From: Galeopsis tetrahit
Taxonomy: Eukaryota; Streptophyta; Magnoliopsida; Lamiales; Lamiaceae
Assembly (NCBI GenBank): GCA_963675135.1
Contig: OY776126.1
Location: forward strand, 23,811,195-23,875,194
DNA length: 64,000 nucleotides
Direction of reading: 5' to 3'
Each line of letters begins with the position of its first letter. The stretch's first letter is position 1. A model generated the notes under the pieces. The model was given only the letters and a program-made list of their open reading frames with translations, had not been told where the DNA came from and did no database searches. A program made the position numbers and the translations under genes. Below are positions 42,015 through 52,735 of this stretch, in pieces.

Positions 42015-42977
42015 TTTTTTTTAAGAGTTTGAGTTATGATCGCACAAAGTTGCTAGAGGATTACAATTCTAACTATCGAATACAATGATGTTCTACACAA
42101 AATACTTGAAGTTGTTCGCTCCAGTGATGATGGAGTCTTCTTTTTGTATGGATATGGGGGTACTGGCAAAACTTTCATGTGGGTAACTCTTTCTATAGTT
42201 GTTGACGTCGTTCTTAATGTTGCATTGAGTGGTATAATTTCGCTTCTGTTGCCTGAAAGACGTCGTGCAACATAATATTTGATACTCATTTGTCAGAACT
42301 TATAACAAAGTCAAAGCTAATAATATGGGATGAGACACCAGTGATTAACATATTTTATTTTGAGGCACTTAATCGAAGCATAAGAGATATAGTTAGAAGT
42401 CTTGATAAATCGATATCTAATTTACCTTTTGGAGGAAAGACAATAGTTTTTAGTGGAGACTCCACACAAAATCTTTTTGTTATTTCCAAAGCTTTCTGAG
42501 AACATATAGTTTTACTATACTATCAATTCTTCATATAATGTATGTGGAAATATTGCAATATACTGAACGAGGAACAAGAGGTTGCAAACTAGAAATTCTA
42601 ACAGTAATAATACATTTGATGAGATAGTTGAATTCTGAAATTGAATTTTGAAAGTTGGTGATGGGTGGGGATCTTGGAGATAGTGACGAGGGTTTTGCGG
42701 ATATTGATATTCCTAAAGAGAACTTGATTTTAGAGGCACGTACGTGATCCTATTGCTATTATAGTTGACAACATTTACCCATATGTCTCTAATAACTATG
42801 ATACGAATAAGCATTTTGAGGATAGAGTTATACTTGCTCCAACATATAAAAAGGTTAAAAGTATTGACGAGACTGTGTTGACTGATTGTTCCAAGATTTG
42901 GAAATCACATCATCGAAGCCCAAATTTTTCTGGAAGAAAAGTTGGTAGTAAAGTTTTTATCCCGAAAATGACATTAA

Positions 42978-43423
42978 AGGGGTGTTTCTTTTGGGCTTTG
43001 GTTGGTTTTAAAAACCAGATTTTTGAAATCCTGGTTTTTTGAAATCCCGATGAATAGTAATATGAGTGTTTCTTTTGGGTTTCGGAATAGTGAAGGATTT
43101 AACTTTATGTCAAATCAAGTTGTAAGATTGAATGAGTTTGTATTATTATATTATTGTTTGGTGAGATTATAATGATTAGTTGATTAAATGTATTATATTA
43201 TTGTATTATTATATTATTATAGTATTATTATATTATTGTTAAAAAAGAATATAATGATTGGAGTAATATTATATAGATATAACTTTATGTCAAATCAATA
43301 TGTTTGATAAGGGTGGTTTTGAGTGGATTTTGAAAACCGGTTTTTAAATCCCGAAGTAAAACGGGTTTTGAATCTTGAAATCCAAAACCTGGTTTAATTT
43401 TAAAACCAAAAGGAAACATCCCC
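42978..43423. mobile_element. Tourist-like MITE copy 1
   Basis: 446 bp with terminal inverted repeats (AGGGGTGTTTCTTTTGG and the inverse of GGGGATGTTTCCTTTTGG) and target duplication TAA (42975-42977 and 43424-43426). Removing it with one TAA restores the helicase reading across the junction. TWA target and this size suggest PIF/Harbinger (Tourist). Confidence 0.8.
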
Positions 43424-43581
43424 TAAGTGTTTCAGATGACAAAACTCCTATAAAGTTTTGAAGGAGGTAATTTCATATTTTATTGTCTTTTGCAATACCG
43501 ATAAATAAAAGTTAAGGCCAGTCCTTTTCCATGGTAAATAAATGTAAACTTATGTTCACACACAGAAACATGACAACTTTA

Positions 43582-43996
43582 GGGGGTGTTTCTTTTGGGC
43601 TTTGGGTGGTTTTAAAAACCAGATTTTTGAAATCCCGATGAATAGTAATATGGGTGTTTCTTTTGGGTTTTGGAATAGTGAATGATTTAACTTTATGTCA
43701 AATCAAGTTGTAAGATTGAATGAGTTTGTATTATTATATTATTGTTTGGTGAGATTATAATGATTAGTTGATTAAATGTATTATATTATTGTATTATTAT
43801 ATTATTATATTATTGTTGAAAAAGAATATAATGATTGGAGTAATATTATATAGATATAACTTTATGTCAAATCAATATGTTTGATAAGGGTGGTTTTGAG
43901 TGGATTTTGAAAACCGGTTTTTAAATCCCGAAGTAAAACGGGTTTTGGATCTTGAAATCCAAAACCTGGTTTTTAAAACCAAAAGGAAACATCCCC
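43582..43996. mobile_element. Tourist-like MITE copy 2
   Basis: 415 bp, same family and orientation as the copy at 42978, TIR start GGGGGTGTTTC, target duplication TTA (43579-43581 and 43997-43999). Also inserted in the helicase relic. Confidence 0.83.
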
Positions 43997-44284
43997 TTAG
44001 AGTTATGAGCAAGAGTGAATTGATCATTTATTTTATTTTATTTATCTAGATTAAAATGAAAAAATATGTAAAAGTACACCAAATTTTTGTCCACAAAAAA
44101 GTTTTCCGCAATTTCTAATTTCGTATATTGATTTCATTTATAAATAAATTTTTGATTATATATTCTATTATTGTTACAATATTTCATTTTTTTAATCTTT
44201 TAATAGAATAATAAATTTACAAATTCATACGTATTTAAAAGATTTTTTATTAATAAATTAAAATATATTATAAATTTATTTTCA

Positions 44285-44314
44285 ACCCCGCGTAAAACGC
44301 GAGTCTTACACTAG
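44285..44314 (+). other. Helitron 3' terminal hairpin and CTAG end
   Basis: CCCCGCG-TAAAA-CGCGAG hairpin, short spacer, then CTAG immediately before T. Standard Helitron terminator signal. Confidence 0.85.
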
Positions 44315-44432
44315 TAATAGATAAAGTAGAAGTGATGTAATTGGAAGAGAAAATAATATGCCAAAAATGGAATGAGAAACTTATAGTGGAACATTCATAG
44401 GAAAGTAGGAAACTTATAGTGGACGGAGGGAG

Positions 44433-45102
44433 TATATATATATATATATATATATAGGCATTTACTTTTGTGTACCAGTTACACACCGTGTAAATGGATC
44501 CAGATTATAAATGGGCCGGATGTACAACCCATGGGCTGGAATTAAATTTAAAATAAAAAAAAATCTGCATCGGTTGGCGCTTGAAACCATAGGCGCAAAA
44601 ATGGATTTTCATCTTCATACAACTGTTGCCTATTGTCAAACAGAGCGCCATACCGATCGCCGCTGCTTATCCCATATTAGTGCACTGCCATTCGCGATAG
44701 ATCCGCAGTTGAGGAGCCTCAATTGAAGACTCGATCCAAGCGCCACAAACAATACCTCTTTATATTCTTTTGAAATTTTCAAAAAGAATAAGAACAAAAA
44801 TAAATTAATAAAGAATTTTGTGGTGAGATTTATGTAACAATATTATTGAATGCAGAAAAATCAAGGGTAAATCATCAGGTAAGACAATGAAGTTTTTCAC
44901 ATTCTTGGTTTCTGGTTTCAAGACCCAACTGGTCAGTCTTTCCTTTTTTTGGGTTGTAATATTATGACTTGCTAATAGTTTGCTTTTGTTTTTCTTTCTT
45001 TACATTAGTAGGTGTTTAAGATGTAGAAGTTGCGCCTAAGTTTTGCACCAAGGCAAAAGACGATTCTTTTTTAAGAAAGGTTGTAATTAAAACTTGTTTA
45101 GA
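44433..45102. other. Intergenic, TA microsatellite, no gene
   Basis: Starts with a (TA)n run (about 44434-44456). The open stretch at 44511-44726 has no recognisable domain. Nothing else is supported. Confidence 0.5.
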
Positions 45103-45553
45103 TATGGTTAAGTGTTTGGATTGATGACGGGTTAATGTTGTGTATAAAAGATTATTTTATCAGTAATTATACTTTTTTATTAAATGTTAGTATTGTTTAT
45201 CAGTGTTAATGTTAAAATTCTATCTTTTGGGAGTTTGTTGTGGAGATATTGTTATATTTTAATGGTACTGCAGAAAATAAAGATAAGTTGGGGTGTGATT
45301 GGAAAGTAATATATGAATCACTATATTGTATGTGAATTGATATTATACAGTATGTGAACTAATACTATGCAGTATGTGAATTAATACTATATTGTATGTG
45401 AACTATTACTATGTATTTTCGAGCTTAGATCTTATAACATTTTATATTATACTTCGAAACTTGAAGGCATTAGAGGTTATACCTATGTTTTAAGTAATAT
45501 TATATTGTATGCGAACTAATATTATACATTTTTTTAACTAATATTATATTATA

Positions 45554-47415
45554 CTCCCCCAGTCCATGAAATGTAGTTTCATTTGCCTCATATTTTTTTG
45601 TCCACCAAATGTCTCACACACTTTATAGAAAATATCACCCCTTCAATCATCACTTAATTACTCAATTTGTCATCAACTTTATTCATAAACAATTACTTTA
45701 TTCACAATAGACTCCACAATACCCTATAATACTCTTACTTTATCTACATTTTCTTTAAAATTTGTGTCCCACTCTAATGGAACTGTTGGTCCTTGGTGGA
45801 GTATAACACAAGTGTATGGGGGGGGGGAATGCACTTGTGTATGCAAATTCTTTTCTTTTTGATAAACTGGTCCTATCAGGCAAGTTGTCTCACAACTGGC
45901 CTGAGTGTGAACTTTGATAGATACTTGTCCTACTGATTACTATTAAGTGATCAGTTGGCTAAATATCTAAAAGAGTTGCTAAATGCGGAATGTGGTTGGC
46001 CTCAACTTAAAGAAATACTCCAAGTTGATTTCTGAAAATACAGGTTATCAGGGACTTTGTCCAAAACAGATTTTCTTACTTACTGAGTTATGAATCTTTG
46101 AAATATGATTGAATAGAGTGAAGTTAAGAATGCAGTAAGTAAATGAGACACAAATTTATAGTGGTTCAGAGACTCAAGCTCCTACATCCACTTTCCCTGA
46201 TTGAACAGGATAATTCCTTCTCAATGGAATTAGCTTGTTTTATAGTGCCAAGGTGCACTGATCAACAACACTCTCTTAGTGTTTTGATCCCTAGGATAAC
46301 TTGAGTCCTAGTGCTCAATCTCTCTGAGTTAAGACTGTGTTTCACACTAACAGTCCTTAACTCCTCACTTCTACAACAAACACTCTCTTCACTAAATGAG
46401 ATAAGGTTTGAGGTTTGGTTCCAACTAATAGAGATATCCTTTACAATAAGAACAGTGTTAAGGAATAGGATATCTCAATGCTAAGCTAGGATGTTTACAA
46501 GAATTGGCTTAGCTGACTTGAAGTGATTCAGGAAACTTGGAATTCTAATGAACAGCTTGGTTTCCTGTTGAAGGCTTGATGATAGTTTGATAGCTTGTAG
46601 TTGGATGTTGAATTCCTTTGATCACTTCTGTATTTATAGACAATTTGAACAGCTAACCGTTGGAGGGATTAGTAATTCAAATATGTCTATTTGCAGCATC
46701 ATTGAAACGGCTATGAAGCTTGACATCCTTTTATCCACTGTGTAAAAGAGGTCTTCAATGGTTGCTTGAATGAATGTGTTGACTTCTGACAAAGGCGGCT
46801 GGGAAGACTTGTGTCAGTTTCCAATTTTGCACATTGTCCTAGGTTGATTTGTGGCAAACTTTACACACACAGCCAACGGTCAGATGGGACAAGCTCCCTG
46901 AACATTCCTGCTGCAGTTTTAGAATGTTCCAACATTCATTCAATGCTTCACTCTTTAATGCTCTAAGTCTTTAATGTTTGGTTCAGGCATGATTGGCAAT
47001 AAATGCTTCATTGAATATGTCTTCTGTAAGCTTTTGACACTTAATCCACTTGATTATTTGTACTTCAACTGTCTTGATCATTTGCATTTATGAGCACAGC
47101 TTCAGTATACTAGAGCTCTTCAGCCAGGTTGTCCATTTGATCAGTTTATCTTGAAAAGATCAGCAACTTTGTCCTATAGACCTATCAAGCTGCCTAACAT
47201 TTCAGCTTGGGACAACTATCCTGATCACTAACATCTCATAACTTTTCTGAGATTTTAACTTAAGCATACTATACATATAATGTTCTGGGACAACTTGCCT
47301 GAACACAATTTTGAGCATATCTCAACTAACTTGTACATCATCAATCAGGGGTTTTGGTATCTAGATCAAAATCATTTTATTCCCAACAGGAACTACATTT
47401 GGTGGATGTAGGAAG
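45554..47415. mobile_element. Stowaway-like MITE split by a solo LTR
   Basis: Left end CTCCCCCAGTCCATGAAATGTAG after TA, right end CTACATTTGGTGGATGTAGGAAG before TA. Without the LTR and one GGAAC it is 252 bp. The internal part is shared with other MITEs nearby. Confidence 0.8.
45784..47388 (-). mobile_element. Solo LTR of a Sirevirus-type copia element
   Basis: 1605 bp, plus-strand ends TGTTGGTCC...TTCCCAACA, flanked by target duplication GGAAC (45779-45783 and 47389-47393). It shares end sequences and internal patches (TTTATAGTGGTTC) with the LTRs of element B and has a minus-strand TATAAATA at 46631-46638. No internal region remains, as expected after recombination between two LTRs. Confidence 0.9.
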
Positions 47416-48105
47416 TAATATTTATCAATTAATATCATAACACTTATAAACTAAAATTAACGTTCCCAACAATTTAAAATAGGTCTAAATTATTATTTTT
47501 AAATGGTTAAGTGTTTTGATTGATGACGGGTTCATGAGGTATAAGAAATTATTTTGTTAGTAATTGTACTTTTTTATTAAGTGTTATTGAAACATTATGT
47601 GTTATTGCTCATCAGTATTAATGTTAAAAGTCTGATATGTTGGTCTCTTTTGGAAGCGTGTTGTTGAGATAATGTTATATTATTATGATTTTGTCTATTT
47701 TGCTTCTAATTGCAGAAAATAAATAAAGATAAGTTGGGTGTGTGATTGGAAATGAATATATGAACCACTTTATTTTATATTGTACGTTAACTAATATTAT
47801 ATTATATGTGAACTAATACCATAATGCATGTAAACTAATACCATATTATATATGAACTAATATTGTATATTTTCGAGCTTAGATCTTATAACATACCATA
47901 TTATACTTCGAAACTAAAAGACATTAGAAGTTATACCTATATCTAAAGTAATATTGTAATGTATATGAACTAATACTATACTGTATATGAGTTAATACTA
48001 TACATTTTTTAATTGATATCATAGCATACCATTTATCAACTGATATCATTAATCTTATAAATTAAAATTAATGTTCATGACAATTTAAAATAGGTCCATA
48101 TGATT

Positions 48106-48640
48106 AAAAAAATGGATTTTCAGATGAAGATATAATTAAATGTGGTAAAATGAAGTATAGTTTGAGAGATTCAGTTGAAAAATAATTAATTGAGATAAAA
48201 TAAAGTAAATTTTATATATTCGGGAGAATCGAGGGCTTACATAGGATTTATGGGGAATTTTGATTGATTGATCTCATGTGCTCATGTTTCATGTGCTCAT
48301 GTACAAAACGAAACTACACTTAAATATTAATGTTTTGTTATGTTTTAAAGCATGATTTTGGTAGGGTCATCCATAAAGTATAAGTGATAGAAATTCATCT
48401 CATACAATTTTTTGTAAAAAAATAAAAAAAATTATATATTAAAATTTAAATATGATATGATACATAAATAAGTAAATTCAAATAATTTTATATACACATT
48501 GTATATTAGTTTAATCAGCAAGAGATTTAAAAAAATGAATAAATAGAAGTATTAATAAATTAATAGTATTAAAAAAATAGAGTTTAAGAATAGTATTAGA
48601 AATAAGTGTGTTTAAGAATTGGCTGTAAAAAAATGAATTA
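48106..48640. other. AT-rich intergenic, no gene
   Basis: Nothing supported apart from A/T runs. Confidence 0.5.
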
Positions 48641-48911
48641 CTCCCTCCGTCCCAGGATTGTTTGCACCATTTTATGGGCACGCAAACTAAGAAAAAGGTG
48701 TAATGAGTGGAGTGTTGATGGGTAATTTTGTAACTTTTATGAATAAAGTAAAGTGAATGATTGGATTGAGGGTAAAAGTAATGGCATTTTGTGTAAATAT
48801 GTGGATATTTTGAGGGTGGGGTTTAGGAAAAAGTTTCCTTTTTGTGTAGTGCAAACAATTGTGGGACTGACGAATAAGGAAATAGTGCAAAAAATTGTGG
48901 GACAGAGAGAG
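48641..48911. mobile_element. Stowaway-like MITE
   Basis: 271 bp, CTCCCTCCGTCCCAGGATTG to the inverse of CTCTCTCTGTCCCACAATT, TA on both sides. Lies 27 bp left of CACTA-2. Open frames crossing it are not genes. Confidence 0.85.
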
Positions 48912-48949
48912 TATTATTTGGGCAAAAAAATAAAAAATCACTACAAAAT

Positions 48950-49205
48950 ATTGGCCAAAAGGCAACGGCAATTGGCAATGGCAGGCTATCGTTGCCAATT
49001 GGCAACGACATTGGTAACGGGGAGAAAAAAGGCGACGGGGGTGGGTGTCGTTACCTTAAGGCAACGGATAAGGGGACGGGAGTAGGCCCTGTTGCAAAAA
49101 GGTAACAGCATATAATGGCCGATGCGAAAAGGGGACGGCATGGGCCCCGATGCCATTTGGTAACGGGCCCCCCGATGCTAAATGGCAACGGCAGTGGGCC
49201 CGCTG
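48950..49205. repeat. 5' subterminal repeats of CACTA-2
   Basis: Alternating GGCAACGG, CGTTGCC, GGTAACGG and CCGATGCC-type motifs and inverted pairs such as GGCAATGGC/GTTGCCAATTGGC. Probable binding sites for its own TNPA-like protein. Confidence 0.85.
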
Positions 49206-49585
49206 CCTTCCCCGTCGCCCTAAACCCCTCTCTTCCAGAACAACGCCACTCCCTCCTCCATTTCTACCATACCTTAGGGTGTTAGAATTATATTTGTGTT
49301 ATGTCTATATATGAATTTATTTGTTAATTAGGGTGTTAGAATAATTATTAGAATATATTTAGAATTATATTAATTAATTTTAATAGAGGTGGAGGAATGA
49401 GACGTTGGTTGTTTGTGTGTTGTAGACGTCGATTGACATGGATTATTCAAGTCGTAGTTGGATGTATAGTCCAAGATTAGTGAATGGGATTATGAACCCC
49501 GAATTGACATGGATTATTCATATATAATGTTTTTTAATTGTTACAATGTTCAACGTTAATAATGTTTTAATGTTCATTTTGACAG

Positions 49586-51401
49586 ATGAGTGGTCGTAGA
49601 CATGGTTCTTCTGGACATGGCTCTGGTCAAGGTTCTTCTGGACAGGGTTCTTCTGGACAGGGGCGAGGTAGAGGTAGAGGTAGAGGAGAGCCGGTGGATG
49701 AGACACCGACTGTGCCCATACCACAGGGTTTTTATATGCCCGATATGACTGGGATACTACACTTGCCCCAGATGCGCGGAATGAACCCTAATTCCTATTA
49801 CACTCAGGTGCCTCAGGTGCCTCATATGGTTCCACATGCACAGGAACAATCCCCTCCACCGATACATTCGCCAGTTAGACCTCCGTCTGTCGGGACACAG
49901 GCCAGCATGTCGACTGATGCACCCGAGAGTCGCATTCTCCTGTGGATCTACCTTGATACGTAAGTATATTATATTTAAATTTCATTAGACGTATGTATAA
50001 CATGTTTATTAATAATTTTTTTATTATTGTAAAATACGTGTAATAGGATGATGCCTTCAAATTTGATTTCGAGGACGATCAGATCGATTATGTATAGGAA
50101 TATGGAGCTTGGTGCACACGCCTGGGCCAAGGTATCACCCGGCACGATACAACGGTGGTGGGATACATTCCAGGTATAAAATAACTTTACATTAACATTT
50201 TGTTATTTTGTTATATTAATTCATTAATTTTTTTTTTTGCAGACCGAGGTCAGGTGGGACCCTGAAGTCACATCTTCTACAGAGGTGTACAGACTCTTTC
50301 TTCAAAGAGCAGCAAGTTGGTACACTAACATGTTATCAAGAGTCAAGAAAGCGTGGGTGAAGGATAAGAAGAGGCCGAGGTGGGATGTGAATGTTTGGAA
50401 TGACTTAGTTCGTCACTGGAACAATCCTGAAACAATTAAGAAGAGCGAGCAGGCTCATAAGAACCGCTTATCCGAGCCTGGAGGTCCGGGTACTGGCCAT
50501 GGTACTCATAAAGGCGGAGCTCGTGGAGCAGTAGAGGTCGCACGGCGCATTGTAAGTATTTGTGGTCAATTATATATAATTAATTTTAGTTAATTATTTA
50601 GTTTATTTATACGTATATGTCTTCGATTCAAAATACAGGAGGAGAGGATGGGACGCCCTACATACGACTGGGAGATAGTTGAATATTACCACCGTTACGA
50701 AAATGGCACATACACTTATGGCTATATGGGTGATATACTTGTAAGTGTGTACATATATATATATATATATATATACATACATTACATTATATAACAAATA
50801 TATATTTAATTGTACTTGAAAATGTATTAACCCACTTTTAAATGTGCACGTATAGGACCAGATATAGGAGGAGTTGACCAATAATCAATCAGGAGATCCG
50901 TCAGATGAACCTACTTCAGAGGATGGTTCCCAGGGCCCACCTATACCCGACATGTCTGAACTGTACTTGAAGAAGGTCGGCAGGTCTCATGGACGTGTTA
51001 GGGGCCTTGGACAAGTAGGCAAGAACAGACGGGTCTCCTCCGGTCCTGGCGAGACGTCACATGGTACGGCTTATGGACGATTCACCCAGGCTGACATTGA
51101 CCATGCTCTTGCCGAAGAACAGAGAGTCAATGAGGAGAGAGAGCAGCGCTTACTCCTAAAAATGCAGCAGACGGAGGAGCGCTTACTCAAGACTTTTCAG
51201 GATCAGTTGGCAGCGATGATGGGTCAGATGGGTGGGATGGGTGGGGCGTCGAGGCACCGAGGCCGTCGGGGGCGTCGCACAACGTTCATGATCGTAGCTA
51301 GGTTGAGGATCGGGATGATACTGAGGATGATGGTGGTGATGATGAGGAGTGATACATTTTTATATTACTTTGTTATGTGTGATGTTATTATATTACATTG
51401 A
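49586..51401 (+). CDS. TNPA-like Transposase_24 protein of CACTA-2
   Basis: Predicted exons 49586-49959, 50047-50173, 50243-50551, 50639-50740 and 50868-51401 (about 481 residues). The ATG follows an intron acceptor (GACAG/ATG), the same arrangement as in CACTA-1. The N-terminus is a GSSGQG- and RGRGRG-rich tail. The core has LGAHAWAKVSPGTIQRWWDTF, YTNMLSRVKKAW, WNDLVRHWNNPE and KKSEQAHKNRLSEPGG, the Transposase_24 pattern. The C-terminal part has GRVRGLGQVGKNRR and a Glu/Gln-rich coiled coil. For exon 5 I use the second of two acceptors, because the first leaves TAG in frame. The last 40 residues are uncertain: a +1 frame gives an acidic tail instead. Confidence 0.75.
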
Positions 51402-51994
51402 CGTTGAGGATTAATTTTTATTTTAATGTTGTGTGTGATGTTATTTTAATTGACGTGAACATGCTAATTATGATTATAATTAATGTTGTTTGTGATGTTA
51501 TTTTAATTGAAAATGAACTAGAGAATAATTTTATAATAGATGAAAATATTTTTAATTAAATGGATAAGTGAATTCATATTTTAAAATGGATAAGTGAAAA
51601 TAATTATATATATTTAATGTTGTGAATTGAAAATTAGAATGAATTTAAATGATGTGATTAGAATAAATTTAAATGTATAAGTGAAAATAATTATATTCAA
51701 TGTTGTATGTAATTATAATGTTGTGAAATAAAAAATTAGAATGAATTTAAATGTTGTAAATTGAGGATTAGAATAAATTTAAATAGTGTGAATTGATACT
51801 GTAATTAAATTATTTAATTTGAAAAACATAATTTAGTTAATTTGAAAAACATAATTTAGAAATAATTATGATATGCTTTGATAAATAATTTAATAAGCAA
51901 CAATTAAAGTTAGAATAGATTGAATTAAAGAATTAAAAACTAAAATTAAATTGAATATATATTAATTGCATTCACAACATGTCGACTAAAGCTC
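51402..51994. other. AT-rich 3' part of CACTA-2
   Basis: Low-complexity, repeated TGTGTGATGTTATTTTAATTG and GAATTTAAATG patches; no gene. Confidence 0.55.
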
Positions 51995-52085
51995 CTAGCC
52001 TAAACGGCACACAGGGGGCGCCCAAAAGCCTTCGAGACCGGGAGGTCCCGAGTTCGAACCCTGGGTCCGAAACCCAGATTCTCCT
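51995..52085 (+). other. tRNA-like (SINE-like) remnant
   Basis: GAGTTCGAACCC at about 52050 resembles the pol III B box of tRNA-derived SINEs, with GC-rich DNA around it. No A box and no foldable tRNA is visible, so this is at most a SINE fragment. Confidence 0.3.
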
Positions 52086-52275
52086 TTTTTAAATGTTAAT
52101 AAAAAGGCGACGGTGGGGGTGGGTGTTGGTGGCCTCGATACCTGGGTTCGAAACCCAGATTCGCCTTTTTTAAATGTTAATAAAAAGACGACGGTGGGGG
52201 GTGGGTGTGGGTGGCCTCGATACCTGGGTTCGAAACCCAGATTCGCCTTTTTTAAATGTTAATAAAAAGGCGACG
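52063..52275. repeat. About 81-bp tandem repeat, 2.5 copies
   Basis: Units start at 52063, 52143 and 52226 with GGGTTCGAAACCCAGATTCG, then TTTTTTAAATGTTAATAAAAA and a G-rich GGTGGGGGTGGGTG segment. CTGGGTTCGAAACCCAG is itself an inverted repeat. Confidence 0.88.
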
Positions 52276-52615
52276 GCAAAAAGGGGACGAGAGTGGGCCC
52301 GATGCCAAAAGGAGATGGCAGTGGGCCCCGATGCCAAAAGGAGACGGCAGTGGACCCCGATGCCATTTGGTAACGGCTGTCGCCCTCGCCAAAAGGCAAC
52401 GGCAGTGGGCCCGTTGCCAAAAGGTAACGGCCACCTGCCATTGCCAAAAGGCAACGGTTTTCTCCAAATCCGATGCCATTCAAATAGCATCGAGCATATT
52501 GGCATCGACACACATCCATTGCCTTTGCCGTTTCTTTCATCATTAGACACACATCCATTGCCTTTTCTTTCATCATTAGTGACGGCAGATCCGATGCCTT
52601 CCCCGTTCCCATTTC
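52268..52615. repeat. 3' subterminal repeats of CACTA-2
   Basis: CAACGGC, CCGTTGCC, GGTAACGG and CCGATGCCA motifs matching the left end. Open frames across it are repeat translations. Confidence 0.85.
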
Positions 52616-52735
52616 CCCATTATTTTGTAGTGAATAAAAGTGAAAATTGAATCAGATTGAAATTAAAGATGAAAAAAAAAAACTGAAATGAAAAATAAGT
52701 AAAAAAATAAGGGGTATATATATATATATTTTTTG

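Larger units (their letters stand above)
42015..44040 (+). pseudogene. PIF1-like Helitron helicase relic, split by two MITEs
   Basis: Plus-strand pieces in shifting frames match the helicase half of a Helitron Rep/helicase protein: a Walker A segment (FLYGYGGTGKTFMW, near 42140), a Walker B-like segment (KLIIWDETPVINIFYFEALN, 42312 on), PFGGKTIVFSGDSTQ, then RVILAPTYKKV and IPKMTL before the first MITE. After it come SDDKTPIKF and an INKS-GQS motif, and a final FRVMSKSEL after the second MITE. Stops and frameshifts are frequent, so it is dead. The order and direction agree with the Helitron 3' end at 44314. Confidence 0.8.
981..44314 (+). mobile_element. Helitron with decayed helicase, host of CACTA-1
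   Basis: The 5' end starts with TC (TCTTTATTATATATA). The 3' end is a GC-rich hairpin (CCGCG-TAAAA-CGCG, about 44287-44302) followed by a short spacer and CTAG at 44311-44314. The insertion lies between A (980) and T (44315) with no target duplication. These are the hallmarks of Helitron rolling-circle transposons. A PIF1-type helicase relic lies at 42015-44040, sense to the 3' end. Without CACTA-1 the element is about 5.4 kb. No Rep endonuclease domain is visible, so it is non-autonomous or decayed. The split MITE on either side fixes both ends independently of the motifs. Confidence 0.85.
842..44432. mobile_element. Stowaway-like MITE split by the Helitron
   Basis: The left half (842-980) begins with CTCCCTCCGTTCC next to a TA. 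The right half (44315-44432) ends in GGACGGAGGGAG followed by TA. Joined, the halves make a 257-bp element that aligns end to end with the complete family member at 55660-55927 read in reverse (268 bp). The break falls between ATGATAAAA and TAATAGATAA, which are contiguous in the intact copy. MITEs of this type are non-coding, non-autonomous relatives of Tc1/mariner transposons. The interruption is exactly where the Helitron ends lie. Confidence 0.88.
45103..48105. repeat. Diverged tandem duplication, first unit split by MITE and solo LTR
   Basis: Unit 1 (45103-45553 plus 47416-47501) and unit 2 (47502-48105) share ordered segments: ATGGTTAAGTGTTT, TTGATGACGGGTT, GCAGAAAATAAA...GATAAGTTGGG, ATTTTCGAGCTTAGATCTTA, and near their ends ACAATTTAAAATAGGTC. 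The units differ widely, so the duplication is old. Both are full of a TATGTGAACTAATA-type micro-repeat. No coding potential. Confidence 0.75.
48939..52632 (+). mobile_element. CACTA-2, non-autonomous element with a TNPA-like gene only
   Basis: Ends CACTACAAAATATTGG and the inverse of CACTACAAAATAATGG, target duplication AAT (48936-48938 and 52633-52635), 3694 bp. Both subterminal regions carry CAACGGC/CCGTTGCC, TAACGG and CCGATGCC motifs, quite different from CACTA-1, so it is another family. It encodes a Transposase_24 protein but no TNP2 transposase, so it would need one from elsewhere. Confidence 0.93.

Noticed and set aside
44511..44726. 71-codon plus-strand frame
   Set aside because: No domain, no repeat support, composition like the flanks.
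48687..49085. Overlapping frames of about 100 codons on both strands
   Set aside because: They span a MITE and the CACTA-2 5' subterminal repeats.
52020..52085. tRNA gene
   Set aside because: A B-box-like TTCGAAC is present but no A box, acceptor stem or cloverleaf can be formed.
52170..52650. Several frames of 75-158 codons on both strands
   Set aside because: Translations of the 81-bp tandem repeats and CACTA-2 3' subterminal repeats.
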